Assembly: GCF_002796985.1 (NCBI RefSeq) | Contig: NZ_PEKX01000009.1 | Location: forward strand, 62,001 to 126,000 | Direction: 5' to 3' | Source: Pseudomonas sp. | Lineage (GTDB): Bacteria; Pseudomonadota; Gammaproteobacteria; Pseudomonadales; Pseudomonadaceae | Length of the DNA: 64,000 nt | Shown here: piece after piece, positions 1 to 11,525 of the stretch | Numbering within the stretch: the stretch's first letter is position 1 | Layout: every line of letters starts with the position of its first letter | Notes under the pieces: model-generated | Databases searched by the model: none | Seen by the model: only the letters and a program-made list of their open reading frames with translations | What the model was told of the DNA's origin: nothing | Program-made: the position numbers and the translations under genes

Positions 1-435
1 GATGCGGGTGACCGACAGCGACGAGGTGTTGCTCGCCAGCACGGCCTCCGGCGCCACGCGCTTCTCCAGCTCGGCGAGCAGCGCTTGCTTGGCGCCGAGG
101 TCTTCGAGGATGGCCTCGATCAGCAGGTCGCAGTCGGCCAACTCGTCCAGGCTGTGGGTGGGCAACAGGCGCTGCATCGTCGCGCGGAGTGCTTCGGGGG
201 CAAGCTTGCCCTTGGCCACCGCGCGTTCCAGCAGCTCGCGGTTGAAGGCCAGGGCCTGCTCCACGGTGTGCGGGTTGCTGTCGTACAGGCGCACCGGCAG
301 CCCGGCGCTGGCGAACAGCTGGGCGATGCCGCGGCCCATGGCCCCGGCGCCGATCACGCCAATACGGTGGAAGGACTCGGTCATGCTGCGGGTCTCGTCG
401 TGCGCACCTGCTTCAACCATAGACGCTGTGCTCAC
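1..435 (-). CDS. 3-hydroxyacyl-CoA dehydrogenase, NAD-binding part (C-terminus beyond window)
   Basis: This probable beta-oxidation enzyme oxidises (S)-3-hydroxyacyl-CoA with NAD. The N-terminal Rossmann motif GVIGAGAMGRG is followed by a stretch ending in ASNTSS, typical of the 3HCDH NAD-binding domain; the C-terminal domain lies off the window. Three in-frame starts exist: GTG at 435, ATG at 420 and ATG at 384. The GTG overlaps the ligase stop as GTGA and has an AAGGA-type ribosome site 7 bases upstream, so it is preferred, although most homologues begin near the ATG at 384. The overlap implies translational coupling to the acyl-CoA ligase. Family assignment is firm; the substrate is unknown. 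Confidence 0.8.
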   Translation of the reverse strand, partial: MSTASMVEAGAHDETRSMTESFHRIGVIGAGAMGRGIAQLFASAGLPVRLYDSNPHTVEQALAFNRELLERAVAKGKLAPEALRATMQRLLPTHSLDELADCDLLIEAILEDLGAKQALLAELEKRVAPEAVLASNTSSLSVTRI

Positions 436-2063
436 GCGGTGGTCCTTTTGGCCAGTTCCAGATCGCGCAGCTGGCGGCGCAGCAACTTGCCGACGCTGGT
501 CTTGGGCAGCTCGTCGAGGACCTCAACGAAGCTCGGCACCTTGTAGCCGGTGAGGTGCTCGCGGCAGTGGGCGATGATCTGCGCCGGCGCCAGCGATTCG
601 TCCTTGAGGCTGACGAACAGCTTCACCGACTCGCCCTTGCGCTCGTCCGGCACGCCGATGGCCACGCACTCGCGCACGCCGGGGTGACGCATTACCGCGT
701 CCTCCACTTCGTTGGGGAACACGTTGAAGCCCGAGACCAGGATCATGTCCTTCTTGCGGTCGACGATCTTCAGCATGCCGTCGGCGTCCAGCTCGGCGAT
801 GTCGCCGGTCTTCAGCCAGCCGTCGGCGGTCAGCACCTGGGCGCTCTCTTCCGGGCGCTGCCAGTAGCCCTGCATCACCTGCGGGCCACGCAGCCACAGC
901 TCGCCGGGCTGGTCGGGGCCGGTGTCGTTGCCCTCCTCGTCCACCGTGCGCAGTTCGGTATCCACCAGCGCCTGGCCGACGTAGCCTTCGCGGTACGGGC
1001 TCAGCAGCGTGCCGGTGGAGACTACCGGCGAGGCCTCGGTAAGGCCGAAACCTTCACGTACCGGCGCACCGGTCAGCGCTTCCCAGCGCCGGCCCACTTC
1101 GCGGTTCAGCGGTGCGCCGCCGGAGGTCACCCACTTCAGGTGGCTGAAGTCGATGCTGGGGAAATCCGCGTGGTTCATCAGGCCGACGAACAGGGTGTTG
1201 ATGCCGCTCATCAGGGTGAAGGGGTAGCGGCGCATGGCGCCGATGATCTCGTCGAGGTTGCGGCCGTCGCGGATGAACACTGTGTGCAGGCCCATGCCCA
1301 CCGAGGACAGGCAGTTCGTCGAGAAGGCCATGATGTGGTAGAGCGGCAGCGGCGCGATGCGCACGTCGGTGGCCGGCTCCAGCAGGCCGGGGCGCAGGAA
1401 CAGCTCCAGGGTCTGGGTGACGTTGGCGACCAGGCTGCGGTGGCTGAGCATCGCGCCCTTGGAAACACCAGTGGTGCCGCCGGTGTACTGCAGCAGCGCG
1501 AGGCGATCCAGCCCCGGCTCGGCGTCTACCGGCGCTGCCTCGGCGCCCAGGCGCAGGGCCTGCTGGAAGCGTACGCAGTCGGCTTCGGCGCTGTCGAATT
1601 GCGGGCGCTCGCTGTCGTCGATCGAGGTCAGCAGCACCTGCCGTACCTCGCAGTCGGCCTGCACGCTGCGCAACAGCGGCAACAGGCGGTCGAGCAGGAG
1701 CACGGCGCTGGCGCCGGAGTCGGCCAACTGGTGGCGCAGCTCGCTGGCGGTGTACTGCGGGTTGGTGTTCACCAGCACCACCCCGGCCTTCAGCGCACCG
1801 AAAGTGGCGATGGGGTATTGCAGCGAATTGGGCAGCATCAGCGCCAGGCGGTTGCCGGGTTGCAGGCCGGCGTGGTGGCGCAGGTAACGGGCGAAGGCGT
1901 CGGCCTGGCGCTCCAGCTCGGCGAAGCTCAGGTGGCTGTCGCCGCAGGAGAACGCGAGGCGTTCGGGGAATTCGCGGCCGGCATCGCGCAGCAGGTCGTG
2001 GAGGTTCTGGTAGCCGTGACGGGCGATCTCGTGGGCCACGTGACCGGTTGGTTGAGCGGACAT
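432..2063 (-). CDS. Long/medium-chain acyl-CoA ligase (AMP-forming, FadD-like)
   Basis: This 543-residue cytosolic ligase activates a carboxylic acid to its CoA thioester via an acyl-adenylate. The AMP-binding P-loop YTGGTTGVSKGA is at residues 193-204, LPLYHIMAF follows in FadD style, and the C-terminal swinging domain ends with KTSVGKLLRR, which supplies the catalytic lysine. The frame is open further upstream into the divergent regulator, but ATG 2063 is preceded by GGAGAAG and begins at the family's usual N-terminus. The gene overlaps the downstream 3-hydroxyacyl-CoA dehydrogenase by 4 bases and diverges from the IclR gene. It probably feeds the pim-like beta-oxidation genes at 3.3-7.7 kb; the true substrate (fatty, dicarboxylic or alicyclic acid) cannot be read from sequence. 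Confidence 0.88.
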   Translation of the reverse strand: MSAQPTGHVAHEIARHGYQNLHDLLRDAGREFPERLAFSCGDSHLSFAELERQADAFARYLRHHAGLQPGNRLALMLPNSLQYPIATFGALKAGVVLVNTNPQYTASELRHQLADSGASAVLLLDRLLPLLRSVQADCEVRQVLLTSIDDSERPQFDSAEADCVRFQQALRLGAEAAPVDAEPGLDRLALLQYTGGTTGVSKGAMLSHRSLVANVTQTLELFLRPGLLEPATDVRIAPLPLYHIMAFSTNCLSSVGMGLHTVFIRDGRNLDEIIGAMRRYPFTLMSGINTLFVGLMNHADFPSIDFSHLKWVTSGGAPLNREVGRRWEALTGAPVREGFGLTEASPVVSTGTLLSPYREGYVGQALVDTELRTVDEEGNDTGPDQPGELWLRGPQVMQGYWQRPEESAQVLTADGWLKTGDIAELDADGMLKIVDRKKDMILVSGFNVFPNEVEDAVMRHPGVRECVAIGVPDERKGESVKLFVSLKDESLAPAQIIAHCREHLTGYKVPSFVEVLDELPKTSVGKLLRRQLRDLELAKRTTA

Positions 2064-2255
2064 CGACTTCTCCGTACTTCTGTGAGATTTGAATTGTTGT
2101 TCTGCACAGCGAAACAGTGTGTCGCAATTGATGGTATGCGATAGGTTATCCCTGCGCAACGAGCACACGCGGACCGCTGCGTAGCGACGGGGCGATCTGC
2201 TATCGTTCGCCCGCGCCGCGCGTAGCGCCGCCCAACAGATCCCCGCCGAGGCCCC
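2064..2255. promoter_or_regulatory. Divergent promoter region between ligase and IclR regulator
   Basis: This 192-base spacer separates the leftward acyl-CoA ligase from the rightward IclR gene. It is more AT-rich near the ligase start than the flanking coding sequence. An IclR operator would be expected here because these regulators commonly sit divergent to their targets, but I could not identify a specific palindrome. Confidence 0.5.
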
Positions 2256-3041
2256 ATGAGCGACGACGTCGAAGACAGCAGCACCCCCAAGGACCGCAAG
2301 TACGTCGAGGCGCTCGCCCGCGGGCTGGATGTGCTGCGCGCCTTCACCCACGGCTCGGTGGTGCTCGGCAACCAGGAAATCTCGCGGATCACCGGCCTGC
2401 CCAAGGCCACCGTGTCACGCATGACCTACACCCTGACCCAGCTCGGCTACCTCTGCTACTCGCAGCAGCACGAGAAGTACCAGCTGGATTCCGGCGTGCT
2501 GGCGCTGGGTTACGCCTACGTTTCCAACCTGCGCGTACGCCAGTTGGCCAAGCCGTACATGGACGCCTTCGCCCGTCGCACCAACACCACGGTCGGCCTG
2601 ACCTGCCGCGACTGGCTGTCGATGATCTACGTGGAAAACTGCCGCCCGCCGGAAGCGACTTCCCTGCGCATGGACGCTGGCGTGCGTCTGCCACTGGCGA
2701 CCACCGCCGCCGGCCGCGCCTACCTCGCCGCGACGCCGGAGCAGGAGCGCGAGCACCTGCTGGCGGCCTTGCAGGAGCGCCACGAAGGCGATTGGTCGGT
2801 CATGCGAGCCTCGCTGGAAGCGTCTTTCGAGGAATACCGCGAGCAGGGTTTCTGCCTGTCCCTTGGCGACTGGGACCGCAACGTGCGCGCCGCTGGCGTG
2901 CCGCTGCGCCTGGCCGACGGCGGGCTGATGGCGCTGACCTGTGGTGCGCCGTCGTTCCAGCTCAGCGAAGAGACGCTGTGCGGCTCGCTGGCCCATGAGC
3001 TGGCGATACTGGCGCGGGATATCGAGAGCCTCGGGGCCTGA
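2256..3041 (+). CDS. IclR-family transcriptional regulator
   Basis: This 261-residue DNA-binding regulator has an N-terminal winged helix-turn-helix (about residues 15-75, including ISRITGLPKATVSRMTYTL) and a C-terminal IclR effector domain containing LRMDAGVRLPLATTAAGRAY. The ATG at 2256 follows a GAGG ribosome site in GCCGAGGCCCC. It is divergent from the acyl-CoA ligase and convergent with the pim-like operon, so both are candidate targets. IclR proteins of this PcaR/PobR-like type usually respond to aromatic or organic acids or their CoA esters; the ligand is not determinable here. Confidence 0.9.
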   Translation: MSDDVEDSSTPKDRKYVEALARGLDVLRAFTHGSVVLGNQEISRITGLPKATVSRMTYTLTQLGYLCYSQQHEKYQLDSGVLALGYAYVSNLRVRQLAKPYMDAFARRTNTTVGLTCRDWLSMIYVENCRPPEATSLRMDAGVRLPLATTAAGRAYLAATPEQEREHLLAALQERHEGDWSVMRASLEASFEEYREQGFCLSLGDWDRNVRAAGVPLRLADGGLMALTCGAPSFQLSEETLCGSLAHELAILARDIESLGA

Positions 3042-3084
3042 TCTGCCGTAGTTAGATTTCCCGATTTACTCCTCTGCCGTTCAT

Positions 3085-3140
3085 GCACCCTCTCCCCAGC
3101 CCTGGCTGCGCGCCCCGCTCCGAAGGGAGAGGGGCTCTCG
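3085..3140. repeat. Interspersed C-rich/G-rich inverted repeat (partial copy)
   Basis: CCCTCTCCCCAGCCCTGG and a downstream GAAGGGAGAGGGGCTC segment form an imperfect inverted repeat. The same sequence family appears at 8092-8122 and, most completely, at 13508-13636. It is intergenic and non-coding. Confidence 0.6.
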
Positions 3141-3173
3141 GCGCGTAAGGCAGCATCAATCTGCGGTGAATCT

Positions 3174-3252
3174 GTAGGAGCGAGCTTGCTCGCGAACCGC
3201 CCAGCACTGGAGCCGCCAGTGAATCCCCGTTCGCGAGCAAGCTCGCTCCTAC
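3174..3252. repeat. REP doublet (REPIN)
   Basis: Two REP copies in inverted orientation, GTAGGAGCGAGCTTGCTCGC at the left and its reverse complement at the right, flank a spacer of about 30 bases. This is the common Pseudomonas REPIN arrangement, mobilised in trans by RAYT transposases. It lies between the converging IclR gene and pim-like operon, where it may act as a transcript-end hairpin. Confidence 0.9.
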
Positions 3253-3272
3253 AATGTTGGCCCAACCCTGGC

Positions 3273-4403
3273 TCAGGCGACTTCCATCAACCCCGCATAC
3301 ACCTTCAGGTGATGATCGTCGTCACCCAGCTGGTGACTGAGCATCACCAGGCGCTTGGCGTGGTGCGCCAGCACGTATTCCCAGGTCATGCCGATACCGC
3401 CGTGCAGCTGGATCGCCTGTTCGGCGACGAAGCGCGCCGCGCGGGTGACGATGAACTTGGCCGCCGCCAGGGTACGGCTGCGCTCGGCGCTGTCGGGCTG
3501 GTCGGCGACGCAGGCGGCGAGGATCGCCATGCTGGTGGCCTGCTCAAGCTCGCTGCGCATGTCCACCATGCGGTGCTGCAGCACCTGGAACTTGCCGATC
3601 GGGATGCCGAACTGCTTGCGCGTCTTCAGGTAGTCCAGGGTCAGCGTGCAGGCTTCCTGCAGGCTGCCGAGGGCTTCGGCGCACTGCGCGGCGATGGCGC
3701 GGCCCTGTTGATAACGCAGCGCCGGTAGCGCTTCACCGGGCGTGCCGATGGCCTCGCCGATGGCGCCGTCGAGGAACAGCTCGCAGGCGCGCTGGCCATC
3801 TACTGTCGGGTAGTCGCGGCGGCTCACGCCGGCCTGTTGCGGGTCGATGAGGAACAGGCCGATGCCCGCCTCGTCCCGCGCATGGCCGGAGACGCGCGCC
3901 GAGACCAGGATCGCCGTGGCGCTCTGCCCGCCAATCACCACCGCCTTGCGCCCGCTCAGCTTCCAGCCGTTGCCGGTTTGCTCTGCGCGGGTCTGCACGT
4001 CATGCAACTGGTAGTGGCTTTGCGGTTCTTCCAGCGCCACCGCCAGCTGCGCTTCGCCGCTGGCGATGCGCGGCAGCCAGTGGGCCTTCTGCGCGTCGCT
4101 GCCGAGCTGGGCAATCAGCCCACCGCCGTGCACCACCGATTGCAGGTAGGGCTCCAGGCACAGGCCACGGCCCAGTTCGGTGAGCACCAGCAGGCATTCC
4201 ACGCCGCCGCCGAAGCCGCCATGACTTTCCGGCAGCGACACCGAAGTCAGCCCCAGCTCGCCGAGCTGGCGCCAGAAGTCGGTGCTGTAACCCAACTCGC
4301 TTTTGCTGAAACCTTCGCGCTTGTCGAACGGGTATGCGTCGCGGACCAGGCGGGCCGCGGTGTCCTGCAGCATCTGCTGCTCTTCGCTCAGTTTGAAGTC
4401 CAT
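3273..4403 (-). CDS. Acyl-CoA dehydrogenase small (non-catalytic) subunit, PimD-like
   Basis: This 376-residue protein has the acyl-CoA dehydrogenase fold: helical N-domain, beta middle domain, and a C-terminal helical domain with AIQLHGGIGMTWEYVLAHHAKR. It lacks the catalytic base at both family positions. Where the partner has YER at residue 244, this protein has YQQ (about 231-233), and no IYEGT-type glutamate follows GGIGMTWEY. It starts 10 bases after the large-subunit gene, so the two are probably co-translated as an alpha2-beta2 enzyme, as proposed for PimC/PimD and FadE-type steroid dehydrogenases. It could instead be an independent enzyme with an unusual base; the tight pairing argues against that. 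Confidence 0.82.
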   Translation of the reverse strand: MDFKLSEEQQMLQDTAARLVRDAYPFDKREGFSKSELGYSTDFWRQLGELGLTSVSLPESHGGFGGGVECLLVLTELGRGLCLEPYLQSVVHGGGLIAQLGSDAQKAHWLPRIASGEAQLAVALEEPQSHYQLHDVQTRAEQTGNGWKLSGRKAVVIGGQSATAILVSARVSGHARDEAGIGLFLIDPQQAGVSRRDYPTVDGQRACELFLDGAIGEAIGTPGEALPALRYQQGRAIAAQCAEALGSLQEACTLTLDYLKTRKQFGIPIGKFQVLQHRMVDMRSELEQATSMAILAACVADQPDSAERSRTLAAAKFIVTRAARFVAEQAIQLHGGIGMTWEYVLAHHAKRLVMLSHQLGDDDHHLKVYAGLMEVA

Positions 4404-4413
4404 GGTCCTGGCC

Positions 4414-5604
<1,191 letters not shown>

Positions 5605-5614
5605 GGCGGTTCCT

Positions 5615-7708
<2,094 letters not shown>

Positions 7709-7815
7709 GCTGAACTCCGTTTATCGTTGTTTTAACGGAATGATGTTCCGCTGTGCAGAATACGATGCTGTTTTTGGCTTGTCGAGGGTTGCCGGAACGG
7801 CTCGCTCCTACAGAC

Positions 7816-7853
7816 CGTAGGCCGCATAACGCGCCAGCGTTATTCGCCCTACG
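7816..7853. repeat. GTAGGgCGcATAACGC palindromic repeat element
   Basis: CGTAGGCCGCATAACGCG and GCGTTATTCGCCCTACG form a nearly perfect palindrome. Related copies occur at 56650-56724 and 62258-62290, so this is a dispersed intergenic repeat family distinct from the REP core. Confidence 0.75.
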
Positions 7854-7930
7854 CACTACACGAGCTGGAGGCGATTGTGGCGTTTGATTGAAGGGTCTCG
7901 CCTTTCACACAAGCGTCAGGAGGAACACGC

Positions 7931-8014
7931 CGTAGGATGGCGTGGAGCGCAGCGATACCCATCGATTCTGGGCACCGACAGCATGGGTATCGCTGCGCTC
8001 CACCGCATCCTACG
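7931..8014. repeat. Long inverted repeat, 32-base arms
   Basis: The left arm at 7931-7962 and right arm at 7983-8014 are inverted copies with two mismatches (positions 10-11 of the arm), separated by 20 bases. The arms begin CGTAGGATG and end in GCGATACCCAT. The transcript would fold into a strong hairpin. It may be a REP-like or miniature mobile element; no coding capacity was seen. Confidence 0.85.
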
Positions 8015-8091
8015 TTGGAGGCCCGTCGGCGAGACCGGCGCTGGGGTAGACATAGAATCTCCTACAGGAGGAGGTCTTGTGCGGAGGCTTG

Positions 8092-8122
8092 CCCTCACCC
8101 CAGCCAGGGTTAGGGTGAGGGG
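8092..8122. repeat. Short copy of the CCCTCACCCC inverted repeat
   Basis: CCCTCACCCCAGCCAGGGTTAGGGTGAGGG is split here into left CCCTCACCCCAGCC and right AGGGTTAGGGTGAGGG halves that pair imperfectly. It is the minimal form of the element at 13508-13636. Confidence 0.6.
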
Positions 8123-8159
8123 ACACCCTTGCGCCGATCTCCCCGGCAGCACCCCGGCC

Positions 8160-8226
8160 AAAAACAGAACCGCCCCCTCCGGAGTCCGGAAGGGGCGCAG
8201 GAGCCCCGGCTACGCCCAGCCGGGGC
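8160..8226 (-). terminator. Tandem-hairpin rho-independent terminator after the DUF1329 gene
   Basis: Reading leftward from the stop at 8242, a first GC-rich hairpin (8203-8211 pairing with 8218-8226) is followed by a second (8171-8183 with 8186-8197). The second is followed in the transcript by GTTCTGTTTTT. This is a convincing end for the DUF1302-DUF1329 transcript. Confidence 0.8.
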
Positions 8227-8241
8227 AAGGCAGAGAAAGCC

Positions 8242-9600
8242 TCACTTGGCCCAGCGGCGCAGGTCCGACGGTGTGTAGTCGCTCATCTTCGCGTGCTGGC
8301 CGCTCTTCAGGCCGGTGTTCTCTTCGTTCATCAGGCCGTTGACGAAGTAGCGCCCGCTGATCAGGTCGTAGGCCGCGGCCAGGGCCTCGAAGGTGAACTG
8401 CTTGTCGTAGTACGGCATGGCGTGGGACTGGTAGTTGCGCCACAGCTCACCTCGGCTGTCGTACAGCTCGCCGAGGAGGATGTTCCAGCTGTCCTCGTCG
8501 AGGTAGTAGCGGCGCTTGCTGTAGACGTGGCGCGCGCCGGGCTTGAGGGTCGCCTCGACGACCCACACGCGGTGCTTCTCGAAGCGCGCCAGGTCCGGGT
8601 TGATATGGCCGGTCTGGAGGATGTCGGCGTATTTCACCGAGCGGTCGTACAGGCGGAAGCTGTTGTAGGGCACGAACAGTTCCTGCTTGCCCAGCAGCTT
8701 CCAGTCGTAGCGGTCCGGTGCGCCGTTGAAGCCGTCGAGGCTGTCGGCGGTGACCATGCCGTCGCTGTAGCGCGCGCTGTTGTCATAGGCGATCAGCGGG
8801 GCGCGGCGCACCCGGCGCTGGCCGGGAATGTACTGCCAGGCCGCGCGTGGCTCGGCCACCTGGTCCATGGGTTCGTGGCTGAGTACGGCTTCGCCGGAAA
8901 GCCGCGCCGGTTCCAGCACGCGGGTCTTGAACAGGTACAACAGGTTGGCGTCCGACGGCAGGTCGTCGACGGTTTCGGCGTAGTTCATTTCGGTCTGCGA
9001 GCGCACCAGACTGTAGACGCCGTTCTCCTTCACGTTGGCCGAGCTGAAGGTGCGTTCGAGGCTGCCGCCACGGTAGCGGGTGATGTGGTTCCAGATCGCT
9101 TCGACCCCGGCCGTGGGCAGCGGGAAGGGCACGCCGCGCCGGTAGTTCAGCACGCCGTTGCCGCCGTCGGCGAGCTTGGCCTGGCTGGCGTTGTCACGGG
9201 TTGCTGCGTTGATCTCGTCGGGCAGCCGCGCGCTGCGATGGCTGGGGTAGACGTTGATCTTGTAGGTGTTCGGGTAGCGCTTGAGCATCGCCTGCTCGCC
9301 GGGGCTCAGCCACTGGCTGTATTGCCCGGCGTTGGCCGGGGTGATGCTGAACAGCGGCTTCTCGGCGGCGTAGGGATCGGTATAGCCGCCCTTGGCGTCG
9401 AGCTGCCCGGCGTCGGCTTTCAGGCCGCCGTCCCAGGCGGGAATACTGCCGTCGGCGTTGCCGGCCTTCTCGGCGCCGACCGGAGTCAGGCTATTGCCAA
9501 GCTCGGCAGGAGTGGCGGCCGGGCTGTTGGCTGTGGCGGCATGGGCGCAGAACGCCAGGCCCATGGCCAGCGCCAGGGCGGAGAGTTTCGCAAGATGCAT
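8242..9600 (-). CDS. DUF1329 family periplasmic protein
   Basis: This 452-residue exported protein has a clear signal peptide: MHLAKLSALALAMGLAFCAHA, with cleavage predicted near residue 21. The mature part matches the DUF1329 family, whose fold resembles LolB/outer-membrane lipoprotein-sorting proteins, although no lipobox cysteine is present. ATG 9600 has GAGGAA 7 bases upstream; a longer frame running into the DUF1302 gene is not credible. It begins 11 bases after the DUF1302 stop. DUF1329 and DUF1302 genes are habitual neighbours in hydrophobic-substrate catabolic loci. A role in handling or importing such compounds is inferred, not shown. Confidence 0.85.
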   Translation of the reverse strand: MHLAKLSALALAMGLAFCAHAATANSPAATPAELGNSLTPVGAEKAGNADGSIPAWDGGLKADAGQLDAKGGYTDPYAAEKPLFSITPANAGQYSQWLSPGEQAMLKRYPNTYKINVYPSHRSARLPDEINAATRDNASQAKLADGGNGVLNYRRGVPFPLPTAGVEAIWNHITRYRGGSLERTFSSANVKENGVYSLVRSQTEMNYAETVDDLPSDANLLYLFKTRVLEPARLSGEAVLSHEPMDQVAEPRAAWQYIPGQRRVRRAPLIAYDNSARYSDGMVTADSLDGFNGAPDRYDWKLLGKQELFVPYNSFRLYDRSVKYADILQTGHINPDLARFEKHRVWVVEATLKPGARHVYSKRRYYLDEDSWNILLGELYDSRGELWRNYQSHAMPYYDKQFTFEALAAAYDLISGRYFVNGLMNEENTGLKSGQHAKMSDYTPSDLRRWAK

Positions 9601-9611
9601 GGGGCGGTTCC

Positions 9612-11441
9612 TCAGAAGTCGACCTTGGCGCTGACGCTGTAGAAGTCGCGGTCGTCGAGCGTGCTGTAGTGGTTGGAGCCGAAGAAGCTGTTGTAGCCAA
9701 ACTCCAGGCTGTAGTCGTTCAGGTAGTTGAAGGCCAGCGACAGGCCAGCGGCCATCTGCCCTTCCTGGAACGGGCCGCCCGGGTCGTAGGAGTAGCCCTC
9801 TACGTCGTGGCGGAAGTTCAGGCTGGGCAGCATGTTCACCCCCGGCAGCACGTCGCTGTATTCCAGGCCGGCACGCAGGCGGTAGCCCCAGGACCAGGGC
9901 GTGGTGAAGCCGTCGTCGGTGCAGTAGCGATTGGTCACGCCGCTGGCCGCGCTGTTGCATTGGCTGCCGTTGAGTGGCGCGCTGCGGCCGAACGCGGAGT
10001 TGCGCCCCAGGCGCTCGTCGCCGACATCGCCGACGTGCACCACGCCGGCTTCGCCGAGCAGGGTCAGGCGGGTGGCGCCGAGCACGTTGTCGATGATCTG
10101 GGTGGCCGAGGCGGTCATCTGCCACACCGGCTTGCGCTCCCAGCCGTCCAGGGTCTGGCCGGTGGTGGAGGCGTTGGCCGGTACGTCAGTGATCGACGAG
10201 CTGCCGCCGGGGCCGCTGATCATCGCCACGTTCATGTCCGGGCCGTTGAGTGACACCGGCATGTTTGGCCGGTAGCTCAGCTCCGCCGCCAGCGAGGTGC
10301 CCCAGCCGGGCAGCGCGCCGTTGAGGCTCAGGCCATAGAGGTGGATGTTCTCCGGGAAGGCCGCGGCGTACACCGGCCCCTGCACGCGGCCGAGGGGGAA
10401 GTTGCCGGGCTTGCTGGCGTCCCGCGCGGTGAGCTGCAGGTACGGCAGGCGGGCGTGGTAGTTGACGTAGTAGAAAGCGGCTTCGGCATCGTTCAGCGAG
10501 CTGATCAGGGTGCGCAGGGCGACGCCCCATTGGCCCTGGTCGGACGGGTCCTGGTCGTCGCCGTGGGCGGCGTACAGCCCGCTGGCCTGCATCTGCGCGT
10601 CGGTCTGTACCTGGCTCAGGTACAGCGGGCCGCAACCGGGCTGGATGGCGTCGCTGGTGGCGAAGAAGGTGCCGCAGCCGTCGAGCACGCTGGGCCGCCA
10701 GTTGTACTGGTAGAAGCCCTCCAGGTTCACCTTGTCGCTCAGGCCGAGGTTGAACGAAAGCATCTCCACCGGCAGCTGGCCTTCCTTGATGTCCACGCCG
10801 GGCTTGTTGAAGGCGCTGTAGTCCAGCGGGTTGATCACGTTGATGCCGTTCTGGATCAGCACCGCCTCGCCCCAGGACAGCACCTGCTTGCCGAGCTTCA
10901 TGTTCAGCGGGTGCTCGGCGACGTCGAAGTCCTTCCACACATAGGCGTCGAGGGTGTCGAAGCCGTGGTAGCGCGCCAGGGTCGGCCAGCCGCCGTCGTC
11001 GAAGTCCTTGAAGCGGCCGTCGCCGGTTTCGTAGGCGTGGTCGTACCAGTACTTGAAGCGAATGAAGGCGCCCTGCCCGTCGCCCTCCAGGCTGAAGTCG
11101 GTGAGGCCCTTGAACATCTGCGAGATGGGGTCGCCCTTCTTGAAGTTCAGGCGGTTGTCGTCGGCACTCACGCTGCTGCCGTCGGCATTGCTGATGTGCT
11201 GGGCCTGGAGCGCGTTGGCGTGGGTCATCAGGTGACGGTCGGGGTCCTGCGCCGACCAGCTGGCGCCCAGGCTCAGGGTGGTCTTGGTGGACAGGCTCCA
11301 GTCGTCGTTCAGCGCGAAGCTGGTGGCGTGCGCGGGAGCGGCGCCGCCCGCCGCGAGGGCAAGCAGCAGAGGTCGGACAATGCAGCGCTGGCGCCGCCCC
11401 AGGGAGGCAATGGGGGCGGGGGCCGGATGGATTCTTGTCAT
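9612..11441 (-). CDS. DUF1302 family outer-membrane beta-barrel-like protein
   Basis: This 609-residue protein has an extended signal region: a basic N-terminus, then PLLLALAAGGAAPAHA. The mature chain is rich in aromatic and alternating polar residues and ends in FYSVSAKVDF. A terminal phenylalanine is typical of outer-membrane barrels inserted by BamA. The family DUF1302 is found with DUF1329 in steroid, terpenoid and other hydrophobic catabolic clusters. ATG 11441 (MTRIHP) follows GGAG; an upstream in-frame start would precede the basic signal region. It is co-transcribed with the DUF1329 gene. The putative function is uptake or surface handling of the compound degraded by the adjacent acyl-CoA enzymes. 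Confidence 0.83.
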   Translation of the reverse strand: MTRIHPAPAPIASLGRRQRCIVRPLLLALAAGGAAPAHATSFALNDDWSLSTKTTLSLGASWSAQDPDRHLMTHANALQAQHISNADGSSVSADDNRLNFKKGDPISQMFKGLTDFSLEGDGQGAFIRFKYWYDHAYETGDGRFKDFDDGGWPTLARYHGFDTLDAYVWKDFDVAEHPLNMKLGKQVLSWGEAVLIQNGINVINPLDYSAFNKPGVDIKEGQLPVEMLSFNLGLSDKVNLEGFYQYNWRPSVLDGCGTFFATSDAIQPGCGPLYLSQVQTDAQMQASGLYAAHGDDQDPSDQGQWGVALRTLISSLNDAEAAFYYVNYHARLPYLQLTARDASKPGNFPLGRVQGPVYAAAFPENIHLYGLSLNGALPGWGTSLAAELSYRPNMPVSLNGPDMNVAMISGPGGSSSITDVPANASTTGQTLDGWERKPVWQMTASATQIIDNVLGATRLTLLGEAGVVHVGDVGDERLGRNSAFGRSAPLNGSQCNSAASGVTNRYCTDDGFTTPWSWGYRLRAGLEYSDVLPGVNMLPSLNFRHDVEGYSYDPGGPFQEGQMAAGLSLAFNYLNDYSLEFGYNSFFGSNHYSTLDDRDFYSVSAKVDF

Positions 11442-11525
11442 TATGGGCTCCGGATGGGTTTTACCGCGGGCCCACCATGACGGCGGTGCGAGTGGCGACC
11501 ACAAGCCGGGAAGGACAAAAACCGA

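Larger units (their letters stand above)
7709..8241. other. 533-base non-coding spacer rich in repeats
   Basis: There is no supportable gene between the pim-like operon start and the DUF1329 gene end. The right side is occupied by the repeats and terminator listed separately. The left 100 bases, upstream of 7708, must contain the operon promoter; no clear sigma-70 or sigma-54 pair was recognised. Confidence 0.7.

Noticed and set aside
432..2351. N-terminal extension of the acyl-CoA ligase into the IclR gene
   Set aside because: The extension has no family similarity, overlaps the divergent regulator and lacks the ribosome site found before ATG 2063.
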